The notes beneath the pieces were generated by a model. The model made no database searches. It was given only the letters and a program-made list of their open reading frames with translations, and was not told the DNA's origin. A stretch of DNA of 64,000 nt from the NCBI GenBank assembly GCA_964521285.1, contig CAZFQS010000005.1:124001-188000 (forward strand). The letters run 5' to 3'. Position numbers and translations under genes: made by a program. The stretch's first letter is position 1. Every line of letters begins with the position of its first letter. Positions 34,176-43,789 of the stretch are shown here, in pieces. Origin of the DNA: G020354785 sp964521285 (lineage in GTDB: Bacteria; Bacteroidota; Bacteroidia; Bacteroidales; UBA10428).

Positions 34176-34237
34176 GGATGGAACGTGCTATGATTTAATA
34201 TATAAAGCCATTCTTACCAGTAAGAATGGCTTTTTCA
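34150..34237 (+). promoter_or_regulatory. Transcription attenuator of the ilvDBNC operon
   Basis: Three competing RNA pairings are visible. A pause hairpin TTAGCAT/ATGCTAA (34150-34156 with 34164-34170) covers the last leader codons. An antiterminator pairs GGTAAGGATGG (34171-34181) with CCATTCTTACC (34208-34218), 11 bp with one G-U. The terminator pairs AAAGCCATTCTTA (34204-34216) with 34221-34233. The antiterminator takes the 5' arm of the terminator, so the two exclude each other. A ribosome stalled in the leader would block the pause hairpin and favour readthrough when branched-chain amino acids are scarce. Confidence 0.85.
34204..34237 (+). terminator. Attenuator terminator upstream of ilvD
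   Basis: A perfect 13-bp stem (34204-34216 with 34221-34233) with a CCAG loop is followed by a T-run that continues as TTTCAGTTTT. It lies about 50 bases before the ilvD start codon and would end transcription unless the antiterminator forms. Confidence 0.88.
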
Positions 34238-34284
34238 GTTTTATATATCTGTTATAATTTATTATTAAAAAACAGAAAAATATT

Positions 34285-36108
34285 ATGCAAATCAGGTTAA
34301 GAAGTTCAGTTACTACCGAAGGCAGGCGAATGGCTGGAGCAAGAAGCCTTTGGAGAGCATCAGGTATGAAAGAAGAGCAATTCGGCAAGCCTATTATTGC
34401 TATAGTGAACTCGTTCACCCAGTTTGTGCCGGGGCACACTCATTTGCATGATATTGGTCAGCATATTAAGCATATTATTGAAAAACAGGGTTTTTATGCT
34501 GCAGAGTTCAATACAATTGCTATAGATGACGGTATTGCTATGGGACATGACGGAATGTTATACTCTTTGCCTTCCCGTGAACTTATTGCAGACAGTGTTG
34601 AATATATGTGCAATGCGCATAAAGTAGATGCTATGATATGCATTAGCAATTGCGATAAAATTACTCCCGGCATGCTTATGGCCGCGGTACGGCTAAATAT
34701 CCCTTCAATTTTTGTTTCCGGAGGGCCCATGGAAGCAGGAGTAATCAGAAATAAAAAATATGACCTGATTGATGCTATGGTAATGGCTGCTGATAAGAGT
34801 GTATCTGACAGGGAATTGTATGAAATTGAACTTAATGCCTGTCCGACCTGTGGTTCATGTTCAGGGATGTTTACAGCAAACTCTATGAATTGCCTTAATG
34901 AGGCAATCGGACTGGCCTTGCCTGGAAACGGAACAGTAGTGGCTACGCATAAAATACGGTTAACACTCTTTGAAAAAGCTGCTATGCAGATAGTCGAAAA
35001 TACTAAAAAGTATTATGAAAAAGGGGATAAATCGGTATTACCTCTTTCTATTGCTACTAAGGCTGCATTTACAAACGCTATGGCACTGGATATTGCTATG
35101 GGCGGTTCAACAAATACTGTTCTTCATATTCTGGCAATTGCAAATGAAGCAGGAGTCAGCTTTACTATGAAAGATATAGATAAACTGTCAGGGAAAATAC
35201 CAGTTTTATGTAAAGTTGCACCCAGCTCGCACTACCATGTTGAAGATGTGAACCGCGCAGGTGGTATTTTGGGTATTATGGGAGAACTTGAACGGGGTAA
35301 TTTAATAGATACATCAGCAAAAAGGGTAGACGGACTAACTCTTGGGGCCGCTATTGAAAAATATGATATAACAAGAGATACAGCAATAAAAGAAGCTGAA
35401 AAATTATATATGAGTGCACCATCAGGGAAAAGGAATCTGAAATTGGGTTCTCAAAATAACAGTTGGGAGCCTGAACGTGACAGACAAAACGGGTGTATTA
35501 GAAGTATAGAAAATTGTTACAGCACAGATGGAGGGCTGGCTGTTCTTTTTGGCAATATTGCACGCAATGGGTGTGTTGTCAAAACAGCAGGAGTGGATGA
35601 ATCTCTATTTGTTTTTAAGGGCCCTGCTAAAATATATGAATCCCAGGAATCGGCTTGCGACGATATCCTTGGGGGCAAATTGGTGCCCGGAGATGCTGTT
35701 GTAATAAGATATGAAGGACCTAAAGGTGGTCCGGGTATGCAGGAAATGCTGTATCCGACTTCCTATATCAGATCAAAAGGCCTGGGGAAAGAATGTGCTT
35801 TAATAACTGACGGGCGATTCTCAGGAGGCACATCCGGATTGTCAGTTGGACACGTTTCCCCGGAAGCTGCTTCAGGCGGTGAAATAGGGTTGTTAAAAGA
35901 CGGAGATATCATAGAGATAAATATTCCTGCAAGAAAGATAAACGTATTTCTCTCTGATGAAGAATTAGAGAACAGGAGAAAAGAAGAGGGAAAAAGAGGT
36001 GATAAGGCTTTTACTCCTTTAAAAAGAAAAAGAAATATTTCAAAAGCACTTAAGGCTTATGCAAAGCTTGTTACATCAGCTGATGCAGGAGCAATAAGAG
36101 TTATTTAA
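34285..36108 (+). CDS. ilvD: Dihydroxy-acid dehydratase
   Basis: IlvD dehydrates 2,3-dihydroxy-isovalerate and -methylvalerate to the 2-keto acids, the third step of Val/Ile synthesis. The 607-aa protein has the Fe-S cysteines in ISNCDKITPGM and NACPTCGSCSGMFTANSMN, and the C-terminal ALITDGRFSGGTSGLSVGHVSPEA. The CxxCGSC pattern and length resemble the E. coli-type [4Fe-4S] enzyme. It is the first structural gene after the attenuator and is followed by ilvB after 29 bases. Confidence 0.97.
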   Translation: MQIRLRSSVTTEGRRMAGARSLWRASGMKEEQFGKPIIAIVNSFTQFVPGHTHLHDIGQHIKHIIEKQGFYAAEFNTIAIDDGIAMGHDGMLYSLPSRELIADSVEYMCNAHKVDAMICISNCDKITPGMLMAAVRLNIPSIFVSGGPMEAGVIRNKKYDLIDAMVMAADKSVSDRELYEIELNACPTCGSCSGMFTANSMNCLNEAIGLALPGNGTVVATHKIRLTLFEKAAMQIVENTKKYYEKGDKSVLPLSIATKAAFTNAMALDIAMGGSTNTVLHILAIANEAGVSFTMKDIDKLSGKIPVLCKVAPSSHYHVEDVNRAGGILGIMGELERGNLIDTSAKRVDGLTLGAAIEKYDITRDTAIKEAEKLYMSAPSGKRNLKLGSQNNSWEPERDRQNGCIRSIENCYSTDGGLAVLFGNIARNGCVVKTAGVDESLFVFKGPAKIYESQESACDDILGGKLVPGDAVVIRYEGPKGGPGMQEMLYPTSYIRSKGLGKECALITDGRFSGGTSGLSVGHVSPEAASGGEIGLLKDGDIIEINIPARKINVFLSDEELENRRKEEGKRGDKAFTPLKRKRNISKALKAYAKLVTSADAGAIRVI

Positions 36109-36137
36109 TTTACAGCCATTATAAAAACATAATAAAA

Positions 36138-37877
36138 ATGAAAGAGCAAACAACAATAGCAGATATAGTAAAAAAAGCTAAAAAGAGTAAAATTTCAGGA
36201 TCAGAAGCATTAATGCTGGCACTTTTAAAGGAAGACGTCGAAATTATATTTGGATATCCGGGCGGAGCAATAATGCCGGTATATGATGCATTAATGGACC
36301 ACAAAGATAAGATAAGACATATTTTAACACGTCATGAACAGGGAGCTATTCACGCTGCACAGGGTTATGCCAGAGTTACCGGCAAGGTAGGTGTATGTAT
36401 GACAACCTCAGGTCCGGGTGCTACAAATCTTATAACAGGTATTGCAGATGCTATGATGGACTCAACACCAATAGTCTGTATTACGGGCCAGGTAACTGCT
36501 CCTCTGCTGGGATCAGATGCTTTTCAGGAAACAGATGTAGTTGGTATATCAATGCCTGTTACAAAGTGGAATTATTTAATTACACGGGCTGACGAAATTC
36601 CTGAAGTAATTGCCCAGGCATTTTATATTGCAAGCACTGGCAGACCGGGTCCTGTTGTTATAGATTTAGCAAAAAATGCACAGTTTGGCGAAATGTTCTT
36701 TAAGTATAAAAAATGTACATCCATTAGAAGCTATGTTGCAAGACCCGAAATCAATAAAGATAAGATTAAAGAAGCCGCAAGATTGATTAACCAGGCAAAA
36801 AAACCTTATGTATTATTTGGGCAGGGTGTTATACTCGGCGGAGCAGAAAAGGAATTCAGAGCCTTTATTGAAAAATCCGGTATTCCTGCAGCATGGACTA
36901 TTCTTGGTAAATCCGCTTTGCCTACCAATCATCCGTTAAATGTTGGTATGCTGGGTATGCATGGTAACTACGGGACAAATATAAAGAGTAACGAATGCGA
37001 TGTGCTGATTGCAATAGGCATGAGGTTTGACGATCGGGTTACCGGAGACCTTAGTAAGTATGCAAAACAGGCTAAAGTTATCCATCTGGAATTAGACCCG
37101 GCAGAGATTAATAAAATTGTTAAGGCTCATATTGCTGTTCTTGGAGATGTTAAGGAAACCTTACCTTTGCTTACTGAACAAATTGAAAAAAAATCCTATG
37201 AATCGTGGATAAAAGAATTTAAGGATTGCGACAAGATAGAATATGAAAAAGTCATTAACAAAGACTTTTACCCAACAAAACCGGGTATGACAATGGGAGA
37301 GGTTATGCGAATAATTACCGAAAAAACTGACGGGGAGGCAATTATAGTAACTGATGTAGGACAACAACAAATGTTTGCATCCAGATATGCAAAACTGAAC
37401 CATACGCGCAGTTTTGTTACTTCAGGAGGTCTGGGTACAATGGGATTTGGATTACCTGCAGCCCATGGTGCAAAAATAGGAGCGCCGGACAGGGTTGTTA
37501 TAGGAATTATTGGTGATGGAGGATTTCAGATGACTATTCAGGAACTTGCAACGATAAACCAGACTCAGGCTGCTGTAAAGATTGTACTTCTTAATAATAC
37601 ATATCTTGGTATGGTTCGGCAATGGCAGCAACTTTTCTTTAATAAAAGATATTCAGAAACACATCTGATGAATCCTGATTTTGTTAAGGTGGCTGAAGGT
37701 TTTGGAATTAAAGGCAAGAGAATTATGGAAAGAAATACTCTTGAAAGTGGGATAGAAGAAATGCTAAATTATAAAGGGCCATTTCTGCTTGAGGTAGAAA
37801 TTGAAAAAGAGGCAAATGTTTTTCCCATGGTTCCGGCCGGAGCCTCAGTATCTGATGTTATTCTTAATCCTGAATAG
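36138..37877 (+). CDS. ilvB: Acetolactate synthase, large (catalytic) subunit
   Basis: This thiamine-diphosphate enzyme condenses pyruvate with pyruvate or 2-ketobutyrate, the first step of Val/Leu/Ile synthesis. The 579-aa protein has FGYPGGAIMPVYDAL and the catalytic Glu in TRHEQGAIHAAQGYAR. TTSGPGATNLITGIADA and FQETDVVGIS follow, and the ThDP motif runs from GDGGFQM to LLNNTYLGMVRQWQ. The length fits the biosynthetic (FAD-containing) AHAS. ilvN for the regulatory subunit is 50 bases downstream, so a complete holoenzyme is encoded. Confidence 0.97.
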   Translation: MKEQTTIADIVKKAKKSKISGSEALMLALLKEDVEIIFGYPGGAIMPVYDALMDHKDKIRHILTRHEQGAIHAAQGYARVTGKVGVCMTTSGPGATNLITGIADAMMDSTPIVCITGQVTAPLLGSDAFQETDVVGISMPVTKWNYLITRADEIPEVIAQAFYIASTGRPGPVVIDLAKNAQFGEMFFKYKKCTSIRSYVARPEINKDKIKEAARLINQAKKPYVLFGQGVILGGAEKEFRAFIEKSGIPAAWTILGKSALPTNHPLNVGMLGMHGNYGTNIKSNECDVLIAIGMRFDDRVTGDLSKYAKQAKVIHLELDPAEINKIVKAHIAVLGDVKETLPLLTEQIEKKSYESWIKEFKDCDKIEYEKVINKDFYPTKPGMTMGEVMRIITEKTDGEAIIVTDVGQQQMFASRYAKLNHTRSFVTSGGLGTMGFGLPAAHGAKIGAPDRVVIGIIGDGGFQMTIQELATINQTQAAVKIVLLNNTYLGMVRQWQQLFFNKRYSETHLMNPDFVKVAEGFGIKGKRIMERNTLESGIEEMLNYKGPFLLEVEIEKEANVFPMVPAGASVSDVILNPE

Positions 37878-37927
37878 AGTATTAACTTAGATCTATACTA
37901 CAATAATTAGACTTAAAATCCGGGAAA

Positions 37928-38488
37928 ATGAAAAAAACATATACAATAACAGCCTTTTCGGAAAACCATGTTGGCCTGTTAAACAGAATTACTATTATTT
38001 TTACCAGAAGACATGTTAACATTGAATCTCTTACAGTGTCTGCATCAGCCATAAAAGGAATTCATAAATTTACAATAGTAGTTTACGGTGAGAAACTGAA
38101 AGTTGAAAAGGTTGTCAATCAGATTGAAAAGCTTGTTGAGGTCCTTAAGGCTTATTATCATACTGATAATGAGATAATATACCAGGAAATAGCACTTTAC
38201 AAGGTACCAACCAAAGCATTACTGAATAGTAATACTCTGGAAACAACTATCAGGAATCATAATGCACGTATTCTGGAAGTAGCACCTGAGTTTATAGTTA
38301 TTGAAAAGACCGGCCATAAGGAAGAGACACAGGAATTGTTTAAAGAATTAAATAAATATGGGGTAAAACAGTTTACACGCTCCGGAAGAGTGGCAATAAC
38401 CAGGTCAGCAAAAGAGCTTTTGAGTACATATCTTAAAGGAGTGGAAAAAGCTCAATCTATACATATTACTAATAATAACAATGAATAA
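37928..38488 (+). CDS. ilvN: Acetolactate synthase, small (regulatory) subunit
   Basis: A 186-aa regulatory subunit that makes the large subunit active and sensitive to valine. The N-terminal ACT domain reads TITAFSENHVGLLNRITIIFTRRHVNIESLTVSAS; a second, longer domain ends near QFTRSGRVAITR. The length is that of the two-domain IlvH type. It lies between ilvB and ilvC with short spacing, so it adds feedback control at enzyme level to the attenuation at RNA level. Confidence 0.94.
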   Translation: MKKTYTITAFSENHVGLLNRITIIFTRRHVNIESLTVSASAIKGIHKFTIVVYGEKLKVEKVVNQIEKLVEVLKAYYHTDNEIIYQEIALYKVPTKALLNSNTLETTIRNHNARILEVAPEFIVIEKTGHKEETQELFKELNKYGVKQFTRSGRVAITRSAKELLSTYLKGVEKAQSIHITNNNNE

Positions 38489-38499
38489 TTAATTAAACT

Positions 38500-39546
38500 A
38501 TGGCTAAAATAAATTTTGGAGGAGTTGAAGAAAACATAATAACTCGCGAAGAATTTCCTTTGTCTAAAGCACAAAAAACCTTACAAAATGAGGTTGTTGC
38601 AGTTATTGGATATGGTGTCCAGGGACCTGCCCAGTCACTAAACATGAAAGACAATGGTATTAATGTCATTGTCGGTCAGGCACCCGAGTTCAGGAAAGAC
38701 TGGGACAGGGCTGTAAATGACGGATGGATACCAGGTAAAACATTATTCCCCATAGAAGAAGCAGCTGAAAAAGGTACTATTATTCAGTATCTTGTTTCCG
38801 ATGCAGCACAAAAAGCAATATGGCCCAAATTAAAACCTTGTTTGAAAGAAGGGGACGCGTTATATTTTTCTCATGGCTTTTCGATTACCTATAAAGATCA
38901 AACAGGTGTAGTTCCGCCGGATAATATTGATGTAATTCTTGTCGCCCCTAAAGGTTCGGGTACAAGCGTCAGGAGAAACTTCCTGGCAGGCTCGGGAATT
39001 AACTCAAGTTATGCCGTATATCAGGATTACACAGGAAAAGCACTGGACAGAACACTTGCCCTGGGCATTGCCATTGGTTCGGGATATTTATTCCCCACGA
39101 CATTTGAAAATGAAGTTTATAGTGACTTAACGGGAGAAAGAGGTGTTTTAATGGGGGCACTGGCAGGAATTATGGAAGCACAGTATGATGTGCTGCGTGA
39201 AAACGGGCATAGCCCCAGTGAGGCATTTAATGAATCTGTTGAGGAGCTGACTCAAAGCTTAATAAGACTGGTAGATGAAAACGGAATGGACTGGATGTAT
39301 TCAAATTGCAGTGCAACAGCCCAGAGAGGGGCACTGGACTGGCTGCCAAAATTTAAAGGAGCTGTCTTACCTGTTTTCAAAAAATTGTATAAAAGAGTAA
39401 AGAAAGGTGAAGAAACAAAAATCGTTTTGAAAAAAACCGGACATCCCAATTATAGAGAGGAGTTAGATGCTGAATTAAGGAAAATGAGAGAATCAGAGAT
39501 GTGGCAGGCCGGGGCCCAGGTAAGAAAACTAAGACCAAAGAAATAA
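38500..39546 (+). CDS. ilvC: Ketol-acid reductoisomerase
   Basis: IlvC isomerises and reduces acetolactate or acetohydroxybutyrate with NADPH and Mg2+, the second step of the pathway. The 348-aa protein has the Rossmann motif VAVIGYGVQGPAQSLNM and the catalytic region VAPKGSGTSVRRNFL. The metal-binding part follows (SDLTGERGVLMGALAGIMEAQYDVLRENG, ESVEELTQSLIRLVDENGMDWM, CSATAQRGALDW). The form is that usual for Bacteroidota. It closes the operon, and a terminator follows after about 40 bases. Confidence 0.97.
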   Translation: MAKINFGGVEENIITREEFPLSKAQKTLQNEVVAVIGYGVQGPAQSLNMKDNGINVIVGQAPEFRKDWDRAVNDGWIPGKTLFPIEEAAEKGTIIQYLVSDAAQKAIWPKLKPCLKEGDALYFSHGFSITYKDQTGVVPPDNIDVILVAPKGSGTSVRRNFLAGSGINSSYAVYQDYTGKALDRTLALGIAIGSGYLFPTTFENEVYSDLTGERGVLMGALAGIMEAQYDVLRENGHSPSEAFNESVEELTQSLIRLVDENGMDWMYSNCSATAQRGALDWLPKFKGAVLPVFKKLYKRVKKGEETKIVLKKTGHPNYREELDAELRKMRESEMWQAGAQVRKLRPKK

Positions 39547-39584
39547 CTTAACACCTGACATCTAATAAATATATTCGACATAAT

Positions 39585-39619
39585 AAAAAGCAGTCTTCCG
39601 GCCGGCAGATTGCTTTTTT
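39585..39619 (+). terminator. Rho-independent terminator of the ilvDBNC operon
   Basis: AAAAGCAGTCTTCCGG pairs with CCGGCAGATTGCTTTT around no more than a tight CCGG turn (one mismatch and one G-U), followed by TTTTTT. It ends the ilv operon, and the T-tract overlaps the -33 region of the next promoter. Confidence 0.8.
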
Positions 39620-39650
39620 GTTAACCTAATATTTAAATTATATACCTTTG
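39618..39650 (+). promoter_or_regulatory. Candidate promoter of the rhomboid protease gene
   Basis: TTG at 39618-39620 and TACCTTTG at 39643-39650, spaced 22 bp (slightly long). The start point would be near 39657, giving a leader of about 32 nt to the TTG start codon, which supports that start. Confidence 0.5.
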
Positions 39651-39688
39651 TTGCTAAATCAATAAGACAATAAATTTATCAGGGAAAG

Positions 39689-40360
39689 TTGGATTTTGAA
39701 GAAAAAAACATAGAAAAAAAAAGATTCCTTTATAGCCTGGTTTTTCCATTATTTTTCCTTGTTCTTCTGTGGACAATTAAACTTATTGAGATTATAGATA
39801 ATCAGAACTTTATGTATTATGGTATCTATCCCAGAAGACTTGACGGATTAATTGGCATTTTAACTTCACCGCTGATACACGGGAGTCTGAATCATATTAT
39901 TGACAATTCTATACCTTTGTTTTTTCTCTCTCTTGCAGTATTCTACTTTTATAATAAAGTTGCATACAGTGTTTTTTTCCTGACATATTTTTTTAATGGT
40001 ATTACAGTATGGCTGTTTGCAAGATCTGCTTATCATATAGGAGCAAGCGGACTAGTATATGGTTTTGGATCATTTTTGTTCTTTAGCGGTATAATAAGAC
40101 AGAACATTAATTTGCTGGCAATTTCTCTGTTAGTTGTTTTTCTTTATGGAAGTATGGTATGGGGGATTTTTCCATATCAGGTTGATGTATCATGGGAATC
40201 GCATTTTTTAGGCGGACTTATAGGTTTTATACTTTCATTTGTATACAGAAAAGAAGGTCCTCAGATGATAAAGCATAAGTGGGAAGAGGAAGAGGATGAT
40301 GAATTAGAGGAGGAAGATGAGTATACGGAAGATAATAATGAGGAGATTAATAGAGATTAA
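39689..40360 (+). CDS. Rhomboid family intramembrane serine protease
   Basis: This 223-aa membrane protease cleaves within transmembrane helices. It has six predicted helices; HGSLNHIIDNS (64-74) matches the conserved His/Asn loop, the catalytic Ser120 is in GASGLVYGF and the catalytic His172 is in SWESHFLGG. The start is TTG at 39689, since the next ATG would remove the first helix; AGGGAAAG lies just upstream. The C-terminal 30 residues are extremely acidic (runs of Glu and Asp). Substrates are unknown. Confidence 0.88.
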   Translation: MDFEEKNIEKKRFLYSLVFPLFFLVLLWTIKLIEIIDNQNFMYYGIYPRRLDGLIGILTSPLIHGSLNHIIDNSIPLFFLSLAVFYFYNKVAYSVFFLTYFFNGITVWLFARSAYHIGASGLVYGFGSFLFFSGIIRQNINLLAISLLVVFLYGSMVWGIFPYQVDVSWESHFLGGLIGFILSFVYRKEGPQMIKHKWEEEEDDELEEEDEYTEDNNEEINRD

Positions 40361-40456
40361 GTAAATATTTTAATTTGTCTTCTCATGCAAATGAGTAATT
40401 TCTATTATTTTTGAATATAGAAAATTTTAAATATTAAAATTAAAAGAGATTATATA

Positions 40457-41419
40457 ATGAAAATTATCTGCCCCATTTTTCTGTCGTTCATTTTTTTAAA
40501 CCAGGTTTTATCTCAGCCAATTTTTGAAACAAAAAATAAACAGATTATTATTAAGCAAAATGTGAAATCCCAGACAAACTGGGATTATAATTTTATTAAA
40601 GACAAGCCATCATCAAAAGGAAATAAGACATCATATACTAGATATAATTCCAGAGGCGATATTGTTGAATTTGTAACTTATAAGTTAAGAGACACGCTGA
40701 CATATGAAACTTATGAATATAACACTGAAGGTTATAGAGTTGATTATACAAAACATAAAGGAGGTAAAAAAAATATATCCTACCGGAAAATTTCAGATTA
40801 TGATGATTATGGTAATGTAATTTTAGAACAGGGATTTGATGGAAGTGAGAAATTTAAAAATACTTATGAATACAATGATGAAGGTAAACTCGGAGAAATT
40901 AATTACTATGTGGATAATCAGTCAAACGAAAAAAGAGTTTTTGAACAAGATGATAATATTACTAATGTTACTGTTTATAATTCGACCGACGAAATAACAT
41001 CGTACATGTTATTGAAATATGATGGCAATGGTAATTTAATTGAAGAAATACAATATGATGCAAATAAAAATCCGCTGGAGAGCCGAATCTTTGTATATAA
41101 TAATGAATCAAAAGTTGTAAGTGAAGTGAAATACAGGGAGGGAAATTTTTTTTATAAATTAACATATTTATATGATTCTACCGGCGAGCTTATTAATATT
41201 GATGAAGAAAATACAGAGAACAGCAGATATATTAAAAAGAATTTCAAATATGACGATAGAGGTTTTCTTATTGAAATGAACTGGCGGAGAAATCCCGGGG
41301 AAGAATTCAATACTAGAAATTATACATATGACAATGAAGGATTATGCACCCAGGTTCTGACTTATTATCCAAGCACCAGATTTAAAGTACTAACAAAATA
41401 TGAGTATGAGTTCTATTAA
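40457..41419 (+). CDS. Exported YD-like repeat protein, unknown
   Basis: A 320-aa exported protein (signal to about LSQP, residue 20). From residue 60 onward it is built of about ten repeats of the form Y-x-Y-(D/N)-x-x-G-x-L/V-x-E, for example YEYNTEGYRVDY, YEYNDEGKLGEI, LKYDGNGNLIEE and FKYDDRGFLIEM. This resembles YD/RHS repeats but lacks an RHS core or toxin tip. A surface or adhesive role is possible, not shown. Its end is six bases from the convergent ABC permease gene. Confidence 0.75.
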   Translation: MKIICPIFLSFIFLNQVLSQPIFETKNKQIIIKQNVKSQTNWDYNFIKDKPSSKGNKTSYTRYNSRGDIVEFVTYKLRDTLTYETYEYNTEGYRVDYTKHKGGKKNISYRKISDYDDYGNVILEQGFDGSEKFKNTYEYNDEGKLGEINYYVDNQSNEKRVFEQDDNITNVTVYNSTDEITSYMLLKYDGNGNLIEEIQYDANKNPLESRIFVYNNESKVVSEVKYREGNFFYKLTYLYDSTGELINIDEENTENSRYIKKNFKYDDRGFLIEMNWRRNPGEEFNTRNYTYDNEGLCTQVLTYYPSTRFKVLTKYEYEFY

Positions 41420-41425
41420 TCTGAC

Positions 41426-43777
41426 TCACTCGTATCTCAATGATTCAACAGGATTCCTGCTCGCTGCCCTCCAGCTTTGCAAGCTTACAGTAAGCAGTGC
41501 AATCGCATAAGCCATAATTCCAGCAAGAGCAAATACCCACCAGCTTATATCAGTTTTATACGCATAGTTTTGCAGCCATTTGTGCATAGTATAATATGCA
41601 ACCGGAAAGGAAATAATTATCGCTATAGCAATCCATTTCGAAAAACTATTAATATAAAGCGACAGTATACTTAATGCATTTGCTCCATTAACCTTTCGTA
41701 TACCAATATCTTTAGTGCTGCGATTTATAATAAATGATGAAAGGCCAAATAATCCCAGGCAGGATATAAATATTGAGAAAAAGGCAAAATAGCTGAAAAT
41801 TTTTCTTCTTTGTTTTTCTCCCCAGTATAATGAATTATAATCATCATCAAGAAAACTATATTCAAATGGATAGGCTGAATTAAATTCTTTGTGAAGATCT
41901 TCAATAAATTTAACTGTGTTATTTATATCCTGTGAAATAACTTTTACGAATACCAATTTAAATTCATCAGGAAAGATAAATAATACAATAGGTTCTACCT
42001 TATTATAAGCAGGTTTAAAATTATAATCTTCAACTATACCAACGACTTTAAGCTTATAATCCCCAATAGTAAGAATTTCTCCTATAAGCTCTTCTATTCC
42101 TATTATGTTCGCAAATGTTTTATTTATAACTATGCTGGATTGATCATCATAAGTTCTCTTTGGAAAAAAATCACCCTTGTTTATTTTAAGACCAAAAGTT
42201 TCGGCATAGTCGTAGCCTACGGATGAATGGGAAACTAATGGTTCAAGGTCAGGAGATTTTCCCGGCCAGTCCCAACCACTACCATTCGAATAAATCCCGG
42301 TTGGTTTCCAGTCGGAAAATGTAACATTAAGAATATTTTTATTTTTTAATAATTCAGTTTTAAAAATCTCGTATTTATTTTTCAGGTCTCCCCTTAACGG
42401 CATGCATATAATGTTTTCTTTATTAATACCAAGTTCCCTGTTTTGGATAAAAACCAGTTGTTTATTTATAATAATGGTATTAATTATGAGAATGATAGCG
42501 ATACTGAATTGAACTATTACCAGTATTTCTCTGAATATTGCTTTTTTCTTCCCGAAATAAATGTCTCCCTTTATAACATTTACTGCAGAGGGGGAAGAAA
42601 TATACAAGGCCGGGTAGGTGCCTGCAAGAAATACTGTAACTAAAGTCACTGATATTATTCCTAATATAAATTCCGGGTTAAATAACTGAATACTAATCTC
42701 TTTTCCCGTTAGCTCATTGAAAACAGGCAATAATGTTTCTGTTAAAGTAAAAGCTAAGAATAGTGAAATAAAAACCAGTAAAAAGACTTCAATATAATAC
42801 TGTATAATTAGCCTTCTTCTATTGGCTCCCACAACTTTTTTAAGTCCGATTTCCCTAAACCGTCCTGTAGCAAGGGCTGTGGACAAATTAATAAAATTTA
42901 TACATGCAATTACTAATATTAAAAAGGCAATAAGACCAAAGATTTTCACGGTTTTTATCGGACCACCTCCCCAAACAGGGTATAGATGGATCCTTTTTAA
43001 CGGCTGAAAGTAATACCTGGTACATTTACCTTCATGCTCATCCTGTGTTTCACATAAGAGGTCGGTTAGTTTCTTCCCTGCATTTTCGATGTCAACTCCT
43101 TTATTCATGCGGACATAGGTAAAAAGGAAATTATTTCCCATATCATCCAAATCTCTCCCCAGCTCTTTAAAAAAAGTTATGGGTATTAAAAAGTTAAACC
43201 AAAGATGAGAATTCTTTGGTGGTTTTGTTATAATGCCAGTGACAGTAAATGCATATAGATTATTAATAGTCACAATTTTACCGATCGGATTTTCTTTTCC
43301 AAATATCTTTTCTGACATTTCCCCGGTTAGAACTATAGAACGCGGTTCATTAAGAACATTTTTCCTGTCTCCCTTAATAAGCGGAAATGAAAATATTTGA
43401 AGAAATTCCGGGTCAACCATATGGATTTTTTCAAGAAAACTCTTGTTATTATATTGAATCAGAAAATCCAGAGTCCATCTTGTATATCTTGCTGAATGAA
43501 CAACGCCCGGTATATTTTCTTTTACATATTTTGCCATCCCTAATTGTGTTACGTCAACCTCCAATTTCTCATCTCCTGTATAATATTGGGTTTGTACGAT
43601 ACGGTAAATATCTTCAGTATCCTTATGAAACCTGTCAAAACTTAATTCATCCTGTACCCACAGATAAATTAAAATAACACAAGCCATTCCCACCGACAGG
43701 CCAAGAATGTTTATTATGGCATATACTCTGAATCTTAATAAATTCCGAAGTGTAAATTTCAAATTGTATTTAAACAT
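41426..43777 (-). CDS. ABC transporter permease, FtsX/MacB-type with two FtsX domains
   Basis: This 783-aa inner-membrane permease starts with LRNLLRFRVYAIINILGLSVGMACVILIYLW, the typical MacB-like start. It then has a large periplasmic MacB_PCD-like domain (30-280) and two FtsX units: helices near 285-420 with EIGLKKVVGANRRRLIIQY, and 660-780 with DIGIRKVNGANALSILSLY. This two-unit form is common in Bacteroidota. It forms an operon with the ATPase gene, 12 bases apart. No membrane-fusion protein or TolC gene is present, so it may act alone like a mechanotransmission ABC protein. The substrate is unknown. Confidence 0.92.
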   Translation of the reverse strand: MFKYNLKFTLRNLLRFRVYAIINILGLSVGMACVILIYLWVQDELSFDRFHKDTEDIYRIVQTQYYTGDEKLEVDVTQLGMAKYVKENIPGVVHSARYTRWTLDFLIQYNNKSFLEKIHMVDPEFLQIFSFPLIKGDRKNVLNEPRSIVLTGEMSEKIFGKENPIGKIVTINNLYAFTVTGIITKPPKNSHLWFNFLIPITFFKELGRDLDDMGNNFLFTYVRMNKGVDIENAGKKLTDLLCETQDEHEGKCTRYYFQPLKRIHLYPVWGGGPIKTVKIFGLIAFLILVIACINFINLSTALATGRFREIGLKKVVGANRRRLIIQYYIEVFLLVFISLFLAFTLTETLLPVFNELTGKEISIQLFNPEFILGIISVTLVTVFLAGTYPALYISSPSAVNVIKGDIYFGKKKAIFREILVIVQFSIAIILIINTIIINKQLVFIQNRELGINKENIICMPLRGDLKNKYEIFKTELLKNKNILNVTFSDWKPTGIYSNGSGWDWPGKSPDLEPLVSHSSVGYDYAETFGLKINKGDFFPKRTYDDQSSIVINKTFANIIGIEELIGEILTIGDYKLKVVGIVEDYNFKPAYNKVEPIVLFIFPDEFKLVFVKVISQDINNTVKFIEDLHKEFNSAYPFEYSFLDDDYNSLYWGEKQRRKIFSYFAFFSIFISCLGLFGLSSFIINRSTKDIGIRKVNGANALSILSLYINSFSKWIAIAIIISFPVAYYTMHKWLQNYAYKTDISWWVFALAGIMAYAIALLTVSLQSWRAASRNPVESLRYE

Positions 43778-43789
43778 ATCTTAAGAAAA

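Noticed and set aside
39689..39700. Possibility that the rhomboid gene is truncated because it lacks an ATG
   Set aside because: A TTG start with a fitting promoter just upstream gives a full set of helices and both catalytic residues, so the gene looks intact.
40457..41419. YD-like repeat protein as an RHS toxin
   Set aside because: There is no RHS core, no toxin C-terminus and no immunity gene; only short YD-like repeats are visible.
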